From an uncultured Clostridia bacterium (GTDB lineage Bacteria; Bacillota; Clostridia; Christensenellales; UBA1242), in NCBI GenBank assembly GCA_946487985.1, contig CAMLUY010000004.1, forward strand, positions 1 to 23,956: 23,956 nt of DNA, read 5' to 3'. Positions 7,015 to 15,163 of the stretch are shown here, in pieces. How positions within the stretch are numbered: the first letter of the stretch is position 1; every line of letters begins with the position of its first letter. The notes under the pieces were generated by a model. It searched no databases. It saw only the letters and a list, made by a program, of their open reading frames with translations, and had not been told where the DNA came from. The translations under genes were made by a program, and so were the position numbers.

Positions 7015-9534
7015 TTGGCAAATCAAGCATTACAAAATCTCAAAAAAATTCATGAACTTCAAAATGGTGGAAAAATTATCGATATTTTGAAGGATATTCG
7101 GGCGGCAAAAGGCATGGTCGATGAGTTTTCCATGCAATTATCCGCAAGAAAACGCCAACTTGATGACGAGCAGCGTCAACAGGATGCAACTCTTGCAAGT
7201 AAAATTCCTGCACCTCAATCAAATAATGTCAATGACGTAAAAAATGACGCTCCACAAAAACAAGACTCTACTGCGAATGCACAAGTCGCTGCTGCACAAA
7301 CGGAAAATACCAAATTTCGAAAATTTGATAATCAACCGAAGTCTCAAACATCAAGGCAAAATGATGGCCAAAACAAATTTGGCAACAAATCTTTCGCCGC
7401 ATCAAATCAAAAACAGCCTTTCAATCGCGATAAAAAGGACTCGAACAGACCTCCGTTTAATCGCAGCGGAAATCAACAGAATAAAAAGTTTGGCAACAAT
7501 AATTTTGTGTCTACTCGTTCAAATAATTTCCGCTCTTTTGCGACCAGTGATGCGCCTGAAATTGATGTAAGAAATGACAGAACCTTTGCAAACAAAGCCA
7601 AATACGCTCAAAAGCATTCGGCCGGCGATGAACGCAAAGGCCAAGCAAAAAGACGTGATGAGCAGAAACGTAACAACGTATTTATCGAAGATGAAAATGG
7701 CTTTGAAGAAATTTCATTCGGTTCAAGAAAAAGTGTAAAAAAGAAACGTGCACCACAGGAATCAGCAAATCAGGTAGTAATTAAAAATGCTGTATTGACC
7801 GCAAAAGAGATTACTGTAAAAGATTTCAGTGAAAAAATTGGCAAGCCAGTTACAGAGATTGTAAAGAAACTTATGCTTCTTGGAATTATGGCGACCATAA
7901 ACTCAAATATCGACTATGAAACGGCTGAGCTTGTAGCAAGTGATTTTGGCATAACACTTGAACTGAAACTTGACAAATCATACGAAGAAAAGCTTATCGA
8001 GTCAGCATCAGTTAAAGATGACGAAAAAGACCTTGTGAAACGTCCTCCTATTGTTGCAGTTATGGGACATGTCGACCATGGTAAAACCAGCCTTCTCGAC
8101 GCGTTCAGAAAGACAAACGTTGTTGCAGGTGAAGCAGGCGGCATTACTCAAAGCATAGGCGCATATCAAATATCATTTAATGGTGAAAAAATCACTTTCA
8201 TTGATACGCCAGGCCACGCAGCTTTCACTCAAATGCGCGCGAGAGGCGCAAAGGCAACAGATATTGCAATCTTGGTCGTAGCTGCCGATGATGGTGTTAT
8301 GCCTCAAACTGTTGAAGCTATCAACCACATCAAAGCTGCGAATGTACCAGTTATTATTGCTATCAACAAGATGGATAAGCCAGAGGCCAATCCTGAAAGA
8401 ATCAAGCAGCAGCTTGCTGAAAACAATGTTCTGCCTGAGGAATGGGGTGGTGACGCGATTTGCGTGCCTATCTCAGCAAAAACAGGTATGGGATTAGATG
8501 AGCTCAAACAGACAATCCTTCTTGTAAGCGAGATGCAAGAGCTTAAAGCAAATCCAAACAAAATGGCAACAGCGGTCGTTATTGAGGCCGAGCTTGATAA
8601 GAACAGAGGTCCTGTTGCGTCTGTAATTGTACAAAACGGTACGCTTCATGTAGGCGACTCTATTATGTCAGGTATCACATACGGTAAAGTTCGCGCGATG
8701 TACAATGACAACGGCAAGCCAGTCAAAGAGGCTGGCCCGTCAACCCCTGTGGCAATTCTTGGTTTCAACGATGTTCCTATTTCAGGCGATGAAGTCTATG
8801 CCGTAGAAGAAACACTTTCAAAACAAGTTATTCAGGAAAGAATCAACAAAATAAAGAAAGAGCGCTCAGAACACTCGTCTGGCGTAACTCTTGATACCTT
8901 CATGAACAGGGTTCACGAAGGCTCTTTGAAAAACCTGAACATCATCATTAAGGCTGACACCATAGGCTCTGTTGAGGCGCTGAAATCAGCTCTGCTTGCA
9001 ATCAGGAATGATGAAGCAAAAGTCAATATCGTACACAGCGGAGCAGGTGCTGTAACTGAAAGCGATGTAATTTTGGCTGAAACAACAGGATCAATTATTA
9101 TCTGCTTCAATCAAAAACCAGTAGCCAAAGCAAAAGCACTTGCAGAAAGCTCAAAGGTAGAAATTAAAGAGTACAAGATTATCTATGAAGTCGTAGACGA
9201 TATTACAGCTGCTATCAATGGTATGCAAAGCATCAAATATGAAGAAAAATACATTGGAAGCGCTGAAATCCGTATGGTATTCAAACTCTCGACAGCAGGA
9301 AAGGTTGCGGGAAGCTACATCAAGGATGGTAAAGCAGTTCGCAACGCCATAGCCGTAGTTCATAGTGGCGGGGAAGAAATTGGCCGCAGCAGCGTAGAAT
9401 CTTTGAAGATTGTCAAAGATGAAAAAGCTGAAGTCAATAAAGGATATGAATGCGGTATCAAGCTGCGTGACAATATCGACTTTAAAGAAGGCGATACAAT
9501 AGATTTTTATGTTAAAGAAGCAATAAAAAGATAA
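7015..9534 (+). CDS. infB: Translation initiation factor IF-2
   Basis: IF-2 is the GTPase that places formyl-methionyl-tRNA on the 30S subunit and promotes subunit joining. The 839-residue protein has a long N/Q/K/R-rich low-complexity region (about 50-240), an IF2_N domain (about 260-315) and the G domain. GTPase motifs are G1 GHVDHGKT (351-358), GGITQSIGA, DTPGH (397-401), NKMD (451-454) and SAK (487-489). Beta-barrel domains and the C-terminal initiator-tRNA-binding domain follow. The start is TTG with AAGGAG six nt upstream. It follows ylxQ by 11 nt. The ylxP gene often found next is absent. Confidence 0.97.
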   Translation: MANQALQNLKKIHELQNGGKIIDILKDIRAAKGMVDEFSMQLSARKRQLDDEQRQQDATLASKIPAPQSNNVNDVKNDAPQKQDSTANAQVAAAQTENTKFRKFDNQPKSQTSRQNDGQNKFGNKSFAASNQKQPFNRDKKDSNRPPFNRSGNQQNKKFGNNNFVSTRSNNFRSFATSDAPEIDVRNDRTFANKAKYAQKHSAGDERKGQAKRRDEQKRNNVFIEDENGFEEISFGSRKSVKKKRAPQESANQVVIKNAVLTAKEITVKDFSEKIGKPVTEIVKKLMLLGIMATINSNIDYETAELVASDFGITLELKLDKSYEEKLIESASVKDDEKDLVKRPPIVAVMGHVDHGKTSLLDAFRKTNVVAGEAGGITQSIGAYQISFNGEKITFIDTPGHAAFTQMRARGAKATDIAILVVAADDGVMPQTVEAINHIKAANVPVIIAINKMDKPEANPERIKQQLAENNVLPEEWGGDAICVPISAKTGMGLDELKQTILLVSEMQELKANPNKMATAVVIEAELDKNRGPVASVIVQNGTLHVGDSIMSGITYGKVRAMYNDNGKPVKEAGPSTPVAILGFNDVPISGDEVYAVEETLSKQVIQERINKIKKERSEHSSGVTLDTFMNRVHEGSLKNLNIIIKADTIGSVEALKSALLAIRNDEAKVNIVHSGAGAVTESDVILAETTGSIIICFNQKPVAKAKALAESSKVEIKEYKIIYEVVDDITAAINGMQSIKYEEKYIGSAEIRMVFKLSTAGKVAGSYIKDGKAVRNAIAVVHSGGEEIGRSSVESLKIVKDEKAEVNKGYECGIKLRDNIDFKEGDTIDFYVKEAIKR

Positions 9535-9552
9535 TTTTTCCTCATAAATGTT

Positions 9553-9580
9553 TTGTGAAAAAAGAAAAATTATTTATAAT
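9553..9580 (+). promoter_or_regulatory. Promoter upstream of rbfA
   Basis: TTGTGA (9553-9558), a 16-nt A-rich spacer and a perfect TATAAT (9575-9580) lie just after infB. Transcription would begin near 9587, at the foot of the hairpin described next, giving rbfA-nrnA-truB its own transcript start. Confidence 0.6.
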
Positions 9581-9587
9581 AAATTAT

Positions 9588-9610
9588 AAGGAAAGTATAT
9601 GCTTTCCTTT
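9588..9610 (+). terminator. Terminator-like hairpin in the rbfA leader
   Basis: AAGGAAAG (9588-9595) pairs with CTTTCCTT (9602-9609) over a TATATG loop, and the T-run continues to 9610. It could end some infB transcripts. Because it lies right after a promoter and 17 nt before the rbfA ATG, it could also be a 5'-end stabilising stem. AAGGA in its left arm looks like a Shine-Dalgarno sequence but is not used by any gene. Confidence 0.5.
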
Positions 9611-9626
9611 TTAATTGGGAGGCAAA

Positions 9627-9995
9627 ATGTCAATAAGATTTGAAAGAGCAAACAGCCAAATACAAAAAAGTTTATCTGATATCATACACAACAAAATGAA
9701 CGATCCAAGAATAAATCCTATGCTGTATATCAGCGAAGTAAACGTTACTCCTGATTTTAAATATTGCAAAATAAAAGTGGCTCTCGATAGCAGCAATCAA
9801 GACGAGCTAAAAAATACAATAAGCATTCTCACCAAATCAGAGGGATTTATCAAAAGAGAGCTCGCAAACATGGTCAAAATGCCTTTTGTGCCAAAACTGA
9901 TGTTTGAAATAGATAAGGGTACAAGTGCAACAATACGTGTCAACGAACTATTGAAAAATTTAAACATACCAAAAGCAGAGGAGGAAGATGAGTGA
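9627..9995 (+). CDS. rbfA: 30S ribosome-binding factor A
   Basis: RbfA is a single KH-like-domain protein that binds immature 30S subunits and aids 16S rRNA 5'-end maturation. The 122-residue product has the expected pattern: IRFERANSQIQKSLSDII, NDPRINPMLYISEVNVTPD, then KIKVALDSSN and the ELANMVKMPFVPKLMFEID segment. I chose the ATG at 9627 with GGGAGG just upstream. An in-frame TTG at 9615 lies before that Shine-Dalgarno and would add four residues. The stop overlaps the nrnA GTG by 4 nt. The acidic tail is common in the family. Confidence 0.95.
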   Translation: MSIRFERANSQIQKSLSDIIHNKMNDPRINPMLYISEVNVTPDFKYCKIKVALDSSNQDELKNTISILTKSEGFIKRELANMVKMPFVPKLMFEIDKGTSATIRVNELLKNLNIPKAEEEDE

Positions 9996-10966
9996 AAAAT
10001 AATTCATTTTCCCAAATAGCAGACGCAATAAAACATGCAAAAAGTATTGCATTTTTTACCCATATTGATCCAGACCTTGACGCTATTGGTTCCGCGCTTT
10101 CGCTGTATTTCGCATGCAAAAATCTAGGGAAAAAAGTGACGTTTTTCTCAAAAGAAAACTTCACTGAAATTCAATTAATGTTTCTTGAAAACTGCAATGT
10201 GTCTTCGTCTATGTGTGACGCTTCCCAATTTGATTTGTTCATTTCTACTGATGCTCCGGCAATGTACAGACTTGGCGATTATGCAGAAATTTTTAATGAC
10301 AAAAACAATACTATTGTAATTGACCACCACATTAATTGCGGGCTCATTGGTCGTCAAAATTACGTCAATACCGAAATGAGCTCATGTAGCGAAATTTCAT
10401 ATCAAATACTGCGCGCAATGAAGGCAAACATTACACCTCAGATTGCTACATTGCTTTATGCAGGCCTGTCATCTGATACGTTTTCCTTTATAAATACCAA
10501 AACAAATTCAAATTCGTTTTGGACAGCATATAAACTTGTTAAAGCTGGTGCAGACATACTTAAAGTCAACGAGCTGCAATATCGCAGGCATACAAAAAAA
10601 GAGGTAGAGTTTAAAAAGTACTTGTGGACAAACTTTCAAATTGTCGATGATTGTGCCTACTGCACAATTCCGCTGAAAGAACTGCAAGCAATGAATGGAA
10701 AAAAATCAGACTTTGACAGTTATAGCAGCGAGCTTGTGTCATTGAAAGATATCCACTATTCTTTCAGTCTTGCCGAAACATCAAAAGGTTTCTTTGAAGC
10801 TTCATTTCGTGCAAAATCAGGCTATGATGTCAGGTCAGTCGCAATGAAGTTCGGTGGTGGTGGGCATATCGAAGCCGCTGGTGCAAAATTTAATGCAGAG
10901 AATATTCAACAAGCAACAAATATGATTCTCGACGAAATTAAAAAACAAAAAAGTGAAAAAAAATGA
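9992..10966 (+). CDS. nrnA: DHH-DHHA1 phosphoesterase, NrnA-type nanoRNase/pAp phosphatase
   Basis: NrnA degrades very short RNAs (2-5 nt) and dephosphorylates 3'-phosphoadenosine 5'-phosphate. The 324-residue protein has the DHH domain metal motifs: HIDPDLDAIGS with His24, Asp26, Asp28 and Asp30, an Asp in STDAPA near residue 82, and Asp111-His112-His113. A LSSDTFSF block follows. The DHHA1 domain has the glycine motif GGGGHIEAAG from residue 288. The start is GTG, overlapping rbfA by 4 nt, with GAGGAGG upstream. Placement between rbfA and truB is usual in Clostridia. The first motif reads HID rather than the common HIN. Confidence 0.93.
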   Translation: MKNNSFSQIADAIKHAKSIAFFTHIDPDLDAIGSALSLYFACKNLGKKVTFFSKENFTEIQLMFLENCNVSSSMCDASQFDLFISTDAPAMYRLGDYAEIFNDKNNTIVIDHHINCGLIGRQNYVNTEMSSCSEISYQILRAMKANITPQIATLLYAGLSSDTFSFINTKTNSNSFWTAYKLVKAGADILKVNELQYRRHTKKEVEFKKYLWTNFQIVDDCAYCTIPLKELQAMNGKKSDFDSYSSELVSLKDIHYSFSLAETSKGFFEASFRAKSGYDVRSVAMKFGGGGHIEAAGAKFNAENIQQATNMILDEIKKQKSEKK

Positions 10967-11814
10967 AAATTAATGGAATTGTTTTGGTAAATAAGCCGCG
11001 CGGCATCTCTTCAAATGCTGTCGTAAATAAAGTGAAGCACTTTCTAAAAGCAGACAAAGCAGGCCATCTCGGCACGTTGGACGTACTCGGAGAAGGGCTT
11101 TTGCCTGTCACGCTTGGTAAAGGTACAAAATTATTTGACTACTTTTTGCAAAAAGATAAAGTCTATCAAACTGTATTCAAATTTGGGGAAACCTCGGACA
11201 CGCTGGACTTAGAAGGGGATATTACTTGCCGAAATGATGTAAAAGTCAGCTTGCAAGATTTAGAGAAAGTTATTCCATCATTTGAAGGCAAGCAGGAGCA
11301 GCTCCCACCAATTTATTCAGCAAATAAAATAGGCGGTAAAAGCGCTTATCAACTAGCCCGCGCAGGCATTACAGACATACCGTTAAAGAAAAAAGCAATC
11401 GAAATCTATTCAATAAAGATTTTGAATCAACTTGCTGAAAACACCTATGAACTTGAAGTTCATTGTTCAAGCGGAACTTACGTGCGTTCTTTGTGCAGAG
11501 ATATCGCAGCCAAATTAGGTACATACGGTATTATGTGTAGTATATTACGTACTAAATGTGGTATTTTCGACATTAAAGACGCATATTCTCTTGAAGAGAT
11601 CAAGAAAGGCAATTTTAATATTATTTCACTTGACAAGGTTTTTGATTTCGAAAGTGCACACATCAATGAACAGGAGTTTATAAAAATTAGCAATGGCATG
11701 ACAATCGCAACAAATCTTTCTGATGGGAAATATAGACTGTATTTTGAACAGAAGTTTTTAGGTATTGCCCAAGCAACACAAAACAAATTGAAGCTAAATT
11801 TACGTTTGTTTTGA
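10963..11814 (+). CDS. truB: tRNA pseudouridine(55) synthase TruB
   Basis: TruB converts U55 in the T-loop of tRNAs to pseudouridine. The 283-residue product begins with INGIVLVNKPRGISSNAVV, a normal TruB opening, and carries the catalytic loop GHLGTLD with Asp40. The segment after this Asp reads VLGEGLLPV, where most family members have P-L/M-A-x-G, so the loop is slightly divergent. YQTVFKFGETSDTLDLEG and the HCSSGTYVRSLCRDIA block are typical. The ATG overlaps the nrnA stop. In many Firmicutes ribF follows truB; it is absent here. Confidence 0.94.
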   Translation: MKINGIVLVNKPRGISSNAVVNKVKHFLKADKAGHLGTLDVLGEGLLPVTLGKGTKLFDYFLQKDKVYQTVFKFGETSDTLDLEGDITCRNDVKVSLQDLEKVIPSFEGKQEQLPPIYSANKIGGKSAYQLARAGITDIPLKKKAIEIYSIKILNQLAENTYELEVHCSSGTYVRSLCRDIAAKLGTYGIMCSILRTKCGIFDIKDAYSLEEIKKGNFNIISLDKVFDFESAHINEQEFIKISNGMTIATNLSDGKYRLYFEQKFLGIAQATQNKLKLNLRLF

Positions 11815-11887
11815 CAAAGGACAATAAAACAATAATCAAATAATCATAAAACAAGAACAAAGATGTTTTATTAAAATAAGGAGGAGC

Positions 11888-12745
11888 ATGGTACTGTTTG
11901 GGCCTTCGGGCTGCGGTGATGAATTTTACAATGAGGGACACAAAAGTATTCTTGAAGTGCCAAAGTGGCTTTCTGAAAGAGGGCTTGACGCATATGAATA
12001 TTCATTTGGTCATGGATACCAGATGTCCAGCGATTTGGCAAGGCAAGCGGGCGAGCTGTTTGAAAACTACAACATCAAAGTATCTTTGCATGCGCCTTTT
12101 TACATAAATTTTGCAAACCCAAGCGAAGAGATGTATTCCAAAACCAAAGGTTACATACTGACAGGTATCAAATTTTTGAGAGCCTTTGGTGCAGACAAAT
12201 TGGTTTTTCATCCAGCTTCTTGTGGAAAAATGAGCCGTGATGAAGCACTTGCATTGACACATAAACGATTTGATGAATTTTTCAATCAAATTGAAAGCGA
12301 GAACCTGCTTGACGGCTTGCTGATGTGCCCTGAAACAATGGGAAAAACAATGCAAATTGGTACATATAAAGAAGTTATCGACCTTTGCTGTGTCAATAGT
12401 CATCTTGTCCCAACTTTTGATTTTGGACACATCAACTCAATCGAACAAGGCGGCCTCAAAACCAAAGATGATTTCAAACGCATCATTGACTATTGCATTG
12501 AAAAACTAGGGTTTGACAGAACAAATCAAAGCCATATTCATTTTTCAAAGATTGAATATGGCGCTAAGGGCGAATTGCGACACCTCAATTATGATGACCA
12601 AATCTACGGGCCGAATTTTGAGCCTTTGGCAGAATTATTAATAGACTATAACCTCTCGCCACGTGTAATTTGTGAATCCATGTCGCAAATGCCGCATGAC
12701 GCGCTGATAATGAAAAATATTTATAAAAATTTACTAGACAAATAG
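11888..12745 (+). CDS. Endonuclease IV-like TIM-barrel protein (Nfo family)
   Basis: The 285-residue protein matches endonuclease IV in length and order of metal-ligand motifs. Counterparts of the E. coli Nfo ligands are His68 (SLHAP), His108 (FHPAS), Glu149 (PETMG), Asp178 and His181 (FDFGHIN), His216 (SHIHF) and Glu263 (ICES). The D-x-H motif that supplies two further zinc ligands is not present in standard form; the region reads GELRHLNYDD at 228-237. It may be a divergent AP endonuclease for base-excision repair or a relative with another substrate. GGAGGAG precedes the ATG. TTGACA at 11811-11816 might start its transcript, but no good -10 is seen. It ends in TAG. Confidence 0.8.
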   Translation: MVLFGPSGCGDEFYNEGHKSILEVPKWLSERGLDAYEYSFGHGYQMSSDLARQAGELFENYNIKVSLHAPFYINFANPSEEMYSKTKGYILTGIKFLRAFGADKLVFHPASCGKMSRDEALALTHKRFDEFFNQIESENLLDGLLMCPETMGKTMQIGTYKEVIDLCCVNSHLVPTFDFGHINSIEQGGLKTKDDFKRIIDYCIEKLGFDRTNQSHIHFSKIEYGAKGELRHLNYDDQIYGPNFEPLAELLIDYNLSPRVICESMSQMPHDALIMKNIYKNLLDK

Positions 12746-12763
12746 CCTTAAATGTGCTATTAT
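12735..12763 (+). promoter_or_regulatory. Promoter of efp
   Basis: TAGACA (12735-12740), a 17-nt spacer and TATTAT (12758-12763) with an extended TG at 12755-12756 overlap the end of the preceding gene. A transcript from about 12770 would carry a 45-nt leader with AAGGAG before the efp ATG. Confidence 0.65.
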
Positions 12764-12814
12764 GTATAGGAAATAAACATCAACAAGAAATAAAGAATAA
12801 GGAGATAATTTATT

Positions 12815-13375
12815 ATGGTATTTGCAGGAGATTTTAGGAAAGGCACTACATTTGAAATGGACGGAGCAGTTTATTCAGTAATCGACTTTTTGCATGTAAA
12901 ACCTGGGAAAGGCTCACCATTCGTGCGCGCAAAAATTAAAAATGTTATGACAGGTCAAGTTAAAGAAACAACTTTCAATCCATCAGATAAGTTTCAAGTA
13001 GCGGTCATCGAGAAAAAGGAAATGACATACCTGTACAATGATGGTGATATTTACTACTTCATGGACAGCGAAACATATGACCAAATTCCTCTCAATAAAG
13101 ACAGCGTTGAAGATGCACTGAACTATGTTAAAGAAAATGAAAATTGTACAATGTATTTCTATAAAGGAAATCCATTCTCAGTGTATGCTCCAAACTTTGT
13201 AGAGCTTGAAGTTGTTGACTGCGAGCCAGGCGTGCAGGGTGATACATCAAAGTCTACAACAAAGCCAGCTAAGGTGGAAACAGGATATGTATTAAACGTG
13301 CCGCTTTTTATCAACGTTGGTGATAAAATCAGAATAGACACCAGAGATGGCAGCTATATGGAAAGAGTAAAATAA
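12815..13375 (+). CDS. efp: Elongation factor P
   Basis: EF-P enters the ribosomal E site and relieves stalling at proline runs. The 186-residue protein has the three-barrel form. The domain I loop HVKPGKGSPFVR places Lys32 at the tip, the residue modified in many bacteria (5-aminopentanol in B. subtilis). No modification gene is visible here. YLYNDGDIYYFMD and the C-terminal segment GDKIRIDTRDGSYMERVK are typical. It has its own promoter and terminator, so it looks like a single-gene unit. efp directly upstream of spoIIIA is a standard Firmicutes order. Confidence 0.97.
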   Translation: MVFAGDFRKGTTFEMDGAVYSVIDFLHVKPGKGSPFVRAKIKNVMTGQVKETTFNPSDKFQVAVIEKKEMTYLYNDGDIYYFMDSETYDQIPLNKDSVEDALNYVKENENCTMYFYKGNPFSVYAPNFVELEVVDCEPGVQGDTSKSTTKPAKVETGYVLNVPLFINVGDKIRIDTRDGSYMERVK

Positions 13376-13396
13376 AAATTACAGAATAAACTTTTT

Positions 13397-13428
13397 AAAG
13401 ATATATCAATGCGATATATCTTTTTTTT
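13397..13428 (+). terminator. Intrinsic terminator of efp
   Basis: AAAGATATATC (13397-13407) pairs perfectly with GATATATCTTT (13413-13423) over the loop AATGC, and the T-run extends to 13428. It separates efp from the sporulation operon. Confidence 0.85.
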
Positions 13429-13511
13429 GTTTTCATTCAGTTTTTTAAAGTTTTAATTTTGATAACATTTTGCCTTTATTTGTCGTAATGTGATTGTCCA
13501 ATATGGTCATA

Positions 13512-13519
13512 CATACATT
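13512..13519 (+). promoter_or_regulatory. Sigma-E/K-like -10 element of the spoIIIA operon
   Basis: CATACATT (13512-13519) matches the sigma-E -10 consensus CATACAHT, and with the next A it also fits the sigma-K form CATAnnnTA. It is 20 nt upstream of the chosen spoIIIAA ATG. No convincing -35 was found at 14-15 nt upstream, so the call rests on the -10 and on the known sigma-E control of spoIIIA. Confidence 0.5.
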
Positions 13520-13538
13520 ACAAAACGAAGGGGGCAGT

Positions 13539-14444
13539 ATGCTTGAAAAAATATTCTCTGATGAGATTTACAATATTCTATCCAGTAAAGTCAATATAAA
13601 GTCGATCAATGAAATACGTATGCGCGTCAACAAACCCATAGTGCTTTTAATAGGCGCTCAACGTACTTTCTTAGGCTTGCACGGCTCAACATCAAACATC
13701 AAAGAAGCTATTTTTGCATCTAAGATCATGATTGAGGACTTAATCTTCCGCGCTAGCGAATGTTCCATCTATTCGGTGAATGAGCAGATAAAAAAGGGCT
13801 TTATTGTCACTCCTGGCGGAATACGCCTGGGACTAGGGGGCGATCTGATTGAAGAAAACGGGCAAATTAAAACCATGACAAACTTTTCGAGCGTCAATAT
13901 TAGGATTCCGCATGAAATTAAAAACTGCTCTCTTTCGGCTTTTGATTATATTCTCTCAGAAAATCATATTAACAACACCTTAGTCATTTCGCCGCCTGGT
14001 GCGGGCAAAACGACTTTTTTGAGAGATTTCATTGTTCAGCTGTCAGAGCGTAACTATGCATACAATGTGCTTGTCCTTGACGAACGAGGGGAACTGGATA
14101 TTGGCACTGATGGCTGCCTTGGCAACTTCGCAGATAAAATAGCTTTTGCCAGCAAAAAGGTGGGTTTTGAAAATGGTATCAGATCATTAAGCCCAAACCT
14201 TATTGTCACTGATGAATTAGGCCGTGACGAAGATGCTCTGGCAGTGCAGTATGCAATCAACTGTGGTGTAAGCATTCTAGCATCTGCTCATTCAGACAGC
14301 ATTGAAAGCTTTATCAAAAAAAGCAGTTTTCAAAAGCTTATTGAGGACAAGGCATTTCAGAGATATGTGCTTCTGTCAATGAGAAATGGACCAGGAACAA
14401 TAGAAGGGGTGTACAATGAAAATTTTTCCAGGTTGCGACTTTAA
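13539..14444 (+). CDS. spoIIIAA: Stage III sporulation protein AA, ATPase
   Basis: SpoIIIAA is a secretion-type ATPase, related to type II/IV secretion motors, thought to energise the mother cell-to-forespore channel. The 301-residue protein has Walker A PPGAGKTT with Lys157 and a Walker B-like VLVLDERGEL. NLIVTDELGRDEDA and the ILASAHS segment follow. The ATG at 13539, after AAGGGGG, is preferred. An in-frame TTG at 13494 would start upstream of the predicted -10 element and adds residues with no conserved look. It is the first of eight spoIIIA genes; spoIIIAB follows after 12 nt. Confidence 0.95.
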   Translation: MLEKIFSDEIYNILSSKVNIKSINEIRMRVNKPIVLLIGAQRTFLGLHGSTSNIKEAIFASKIMIEDLIFRASECSIYSVNEQIKKGFIVTPGGIRLGLGGDLIEENGQIKTMTNFSSVNIRIPHEIKNCSLSAFDYILSENHINNTLVISPPGAGKTTFLRDFIVQLSERNYAYNVLVLDERGELDIGTDGCLGNFADKIAFASKKVGFENGIRSLSPNLIVTDELGRDEDALAVQYAINCGVSILASAHSDSIESFIKKSSFQKLIEDKAFQRYVLLSMRNGPGTIEGVYNENFSRLRL

Positions 14445-14456
14445 TAAGGAGGTCAA

Positions 14457-14951
14457 ATGAAATATATTTTGCTTGCCACTTTGGCGGCTGTCTGCGTGTT
14501 TATTGGTTTTGTTTTTTCACGAAAATATCGCCGTCGCGCACGCTTTTATCAGGCACTTTTGTACTTGTGCCAAAAGTTTGACATAGAAATCAATTACTCA
14601 CGTGAAAGGCTGAAAAATATCTTTGCCAATCTTGATGAAAAGCACAAAAATGATTTGCAAGGCATTGAAAAAAACTTTATTTCTTTTCTTGATGGAACAA
14701 AGCCTCTTGAAAAAGCAACCTTATTTGAAGGCGTGACCTTTTTGAAAGAGGACGAAAAAGATTTGATTTTCACCTTTTTTAAATCTCTCGGTCGAAGCGA
14801 TGTTGACAGCCAGACAAAAGAAATAAAAAATTTCCAAGCACGCTTTGAAAGCATTTCTTCAACCGTAAACAACGAAAACAAAAAATATGGTTCATTGTCA
14901 ATCAAGCTCGGCATAGTCGCAGGTCTGCTTCTTGTGGTCGTGTTCATTTAA
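14457..14951 (+). CDS. spoIIIAB: Stage III sporulation protein AB
   Basis: The 164-residue protein has a membrane segment at each end (about 3-20 and 148-163) and a helical middle, resembling the GspF-like layout proposed for SpoIIIAB. FYQALLYLCQKFDIEINYSR near residues 32-51 and the KEIKNFQARFESI region are family-like. It acts in the mother-cell membrane as part of the spoIIIA complex, presumably with the AA ATPase. AAGGAGG precedes the ATG. Order and size fit spoIIIAB. Confidence 0.9.
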   Translation: MKYILLATLAAVCVFIGFVFSRKYRRRARFYQALLYLCQKFDIEINYSRERLKNIFANLDEKHKNDLQGIEKNFISFLDGTKPLEKATLFEGVTFLKEDEKDLIFTFFKSLGRSDVDSQTKEIKNFQARFESISSTVNNENKKYGSLSIKLGIVAGLLLVVVFI

Positions 14952-14962
14952 AGGGGGCAAAA

Positions 14963-15157
14963 ATGGATGTAGAAATAATTTTCAAAATCGCAGCAATAGG
15001 AATCCTTACCGCCATCATTGGACAAATTCTCAAACAGACGGGCAAAGATGAGATATCAACGCTTGCAACACTCGCCGGGCTGATTATTGTGCTTATTATG
15101 GTCTTAAACCTCATTGGCGACCTTTTTACCACTTTTAAGACAATTTTTAATTTTTAG
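14963..15157 (+). CDS. spoIIIAC: Stage III sporulation protein AC
   Basis: This 64-residue protein has two membrane helices separated by GKDEISTLATLAG, which is typical of SpoIIIAC. It is a small membrane part of the spoIIIA channel complex. AAAGGGGG lies upstream of the ATG. It ends with TAG and is followed by spoIIIAD after 6 nt. Confidence 0.92.
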   Translation: MDVEIIFKIAAIGILTAIIGQILKQTGKDEISTLATLAGLIIVLIMVLNLIGDLFTTFKTIFNF

Positions 15158-15163
15158 GGGCAT

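Noticed and set aside
7244..7570. A 108-residue open frame in another frame of infB
   Set aside because: It overlaps the low-complexity N-terminal part of IF-2, where repeated composition keeps other frames open.
13494..13538. TTG at 13494 as the spoIIIAA start
   Set aside because: It would place the sigma-E-like -10 inside the coding sequence, and the extra 15 residues look unconserved; ATG 13539 has AAGGGGG upstream.
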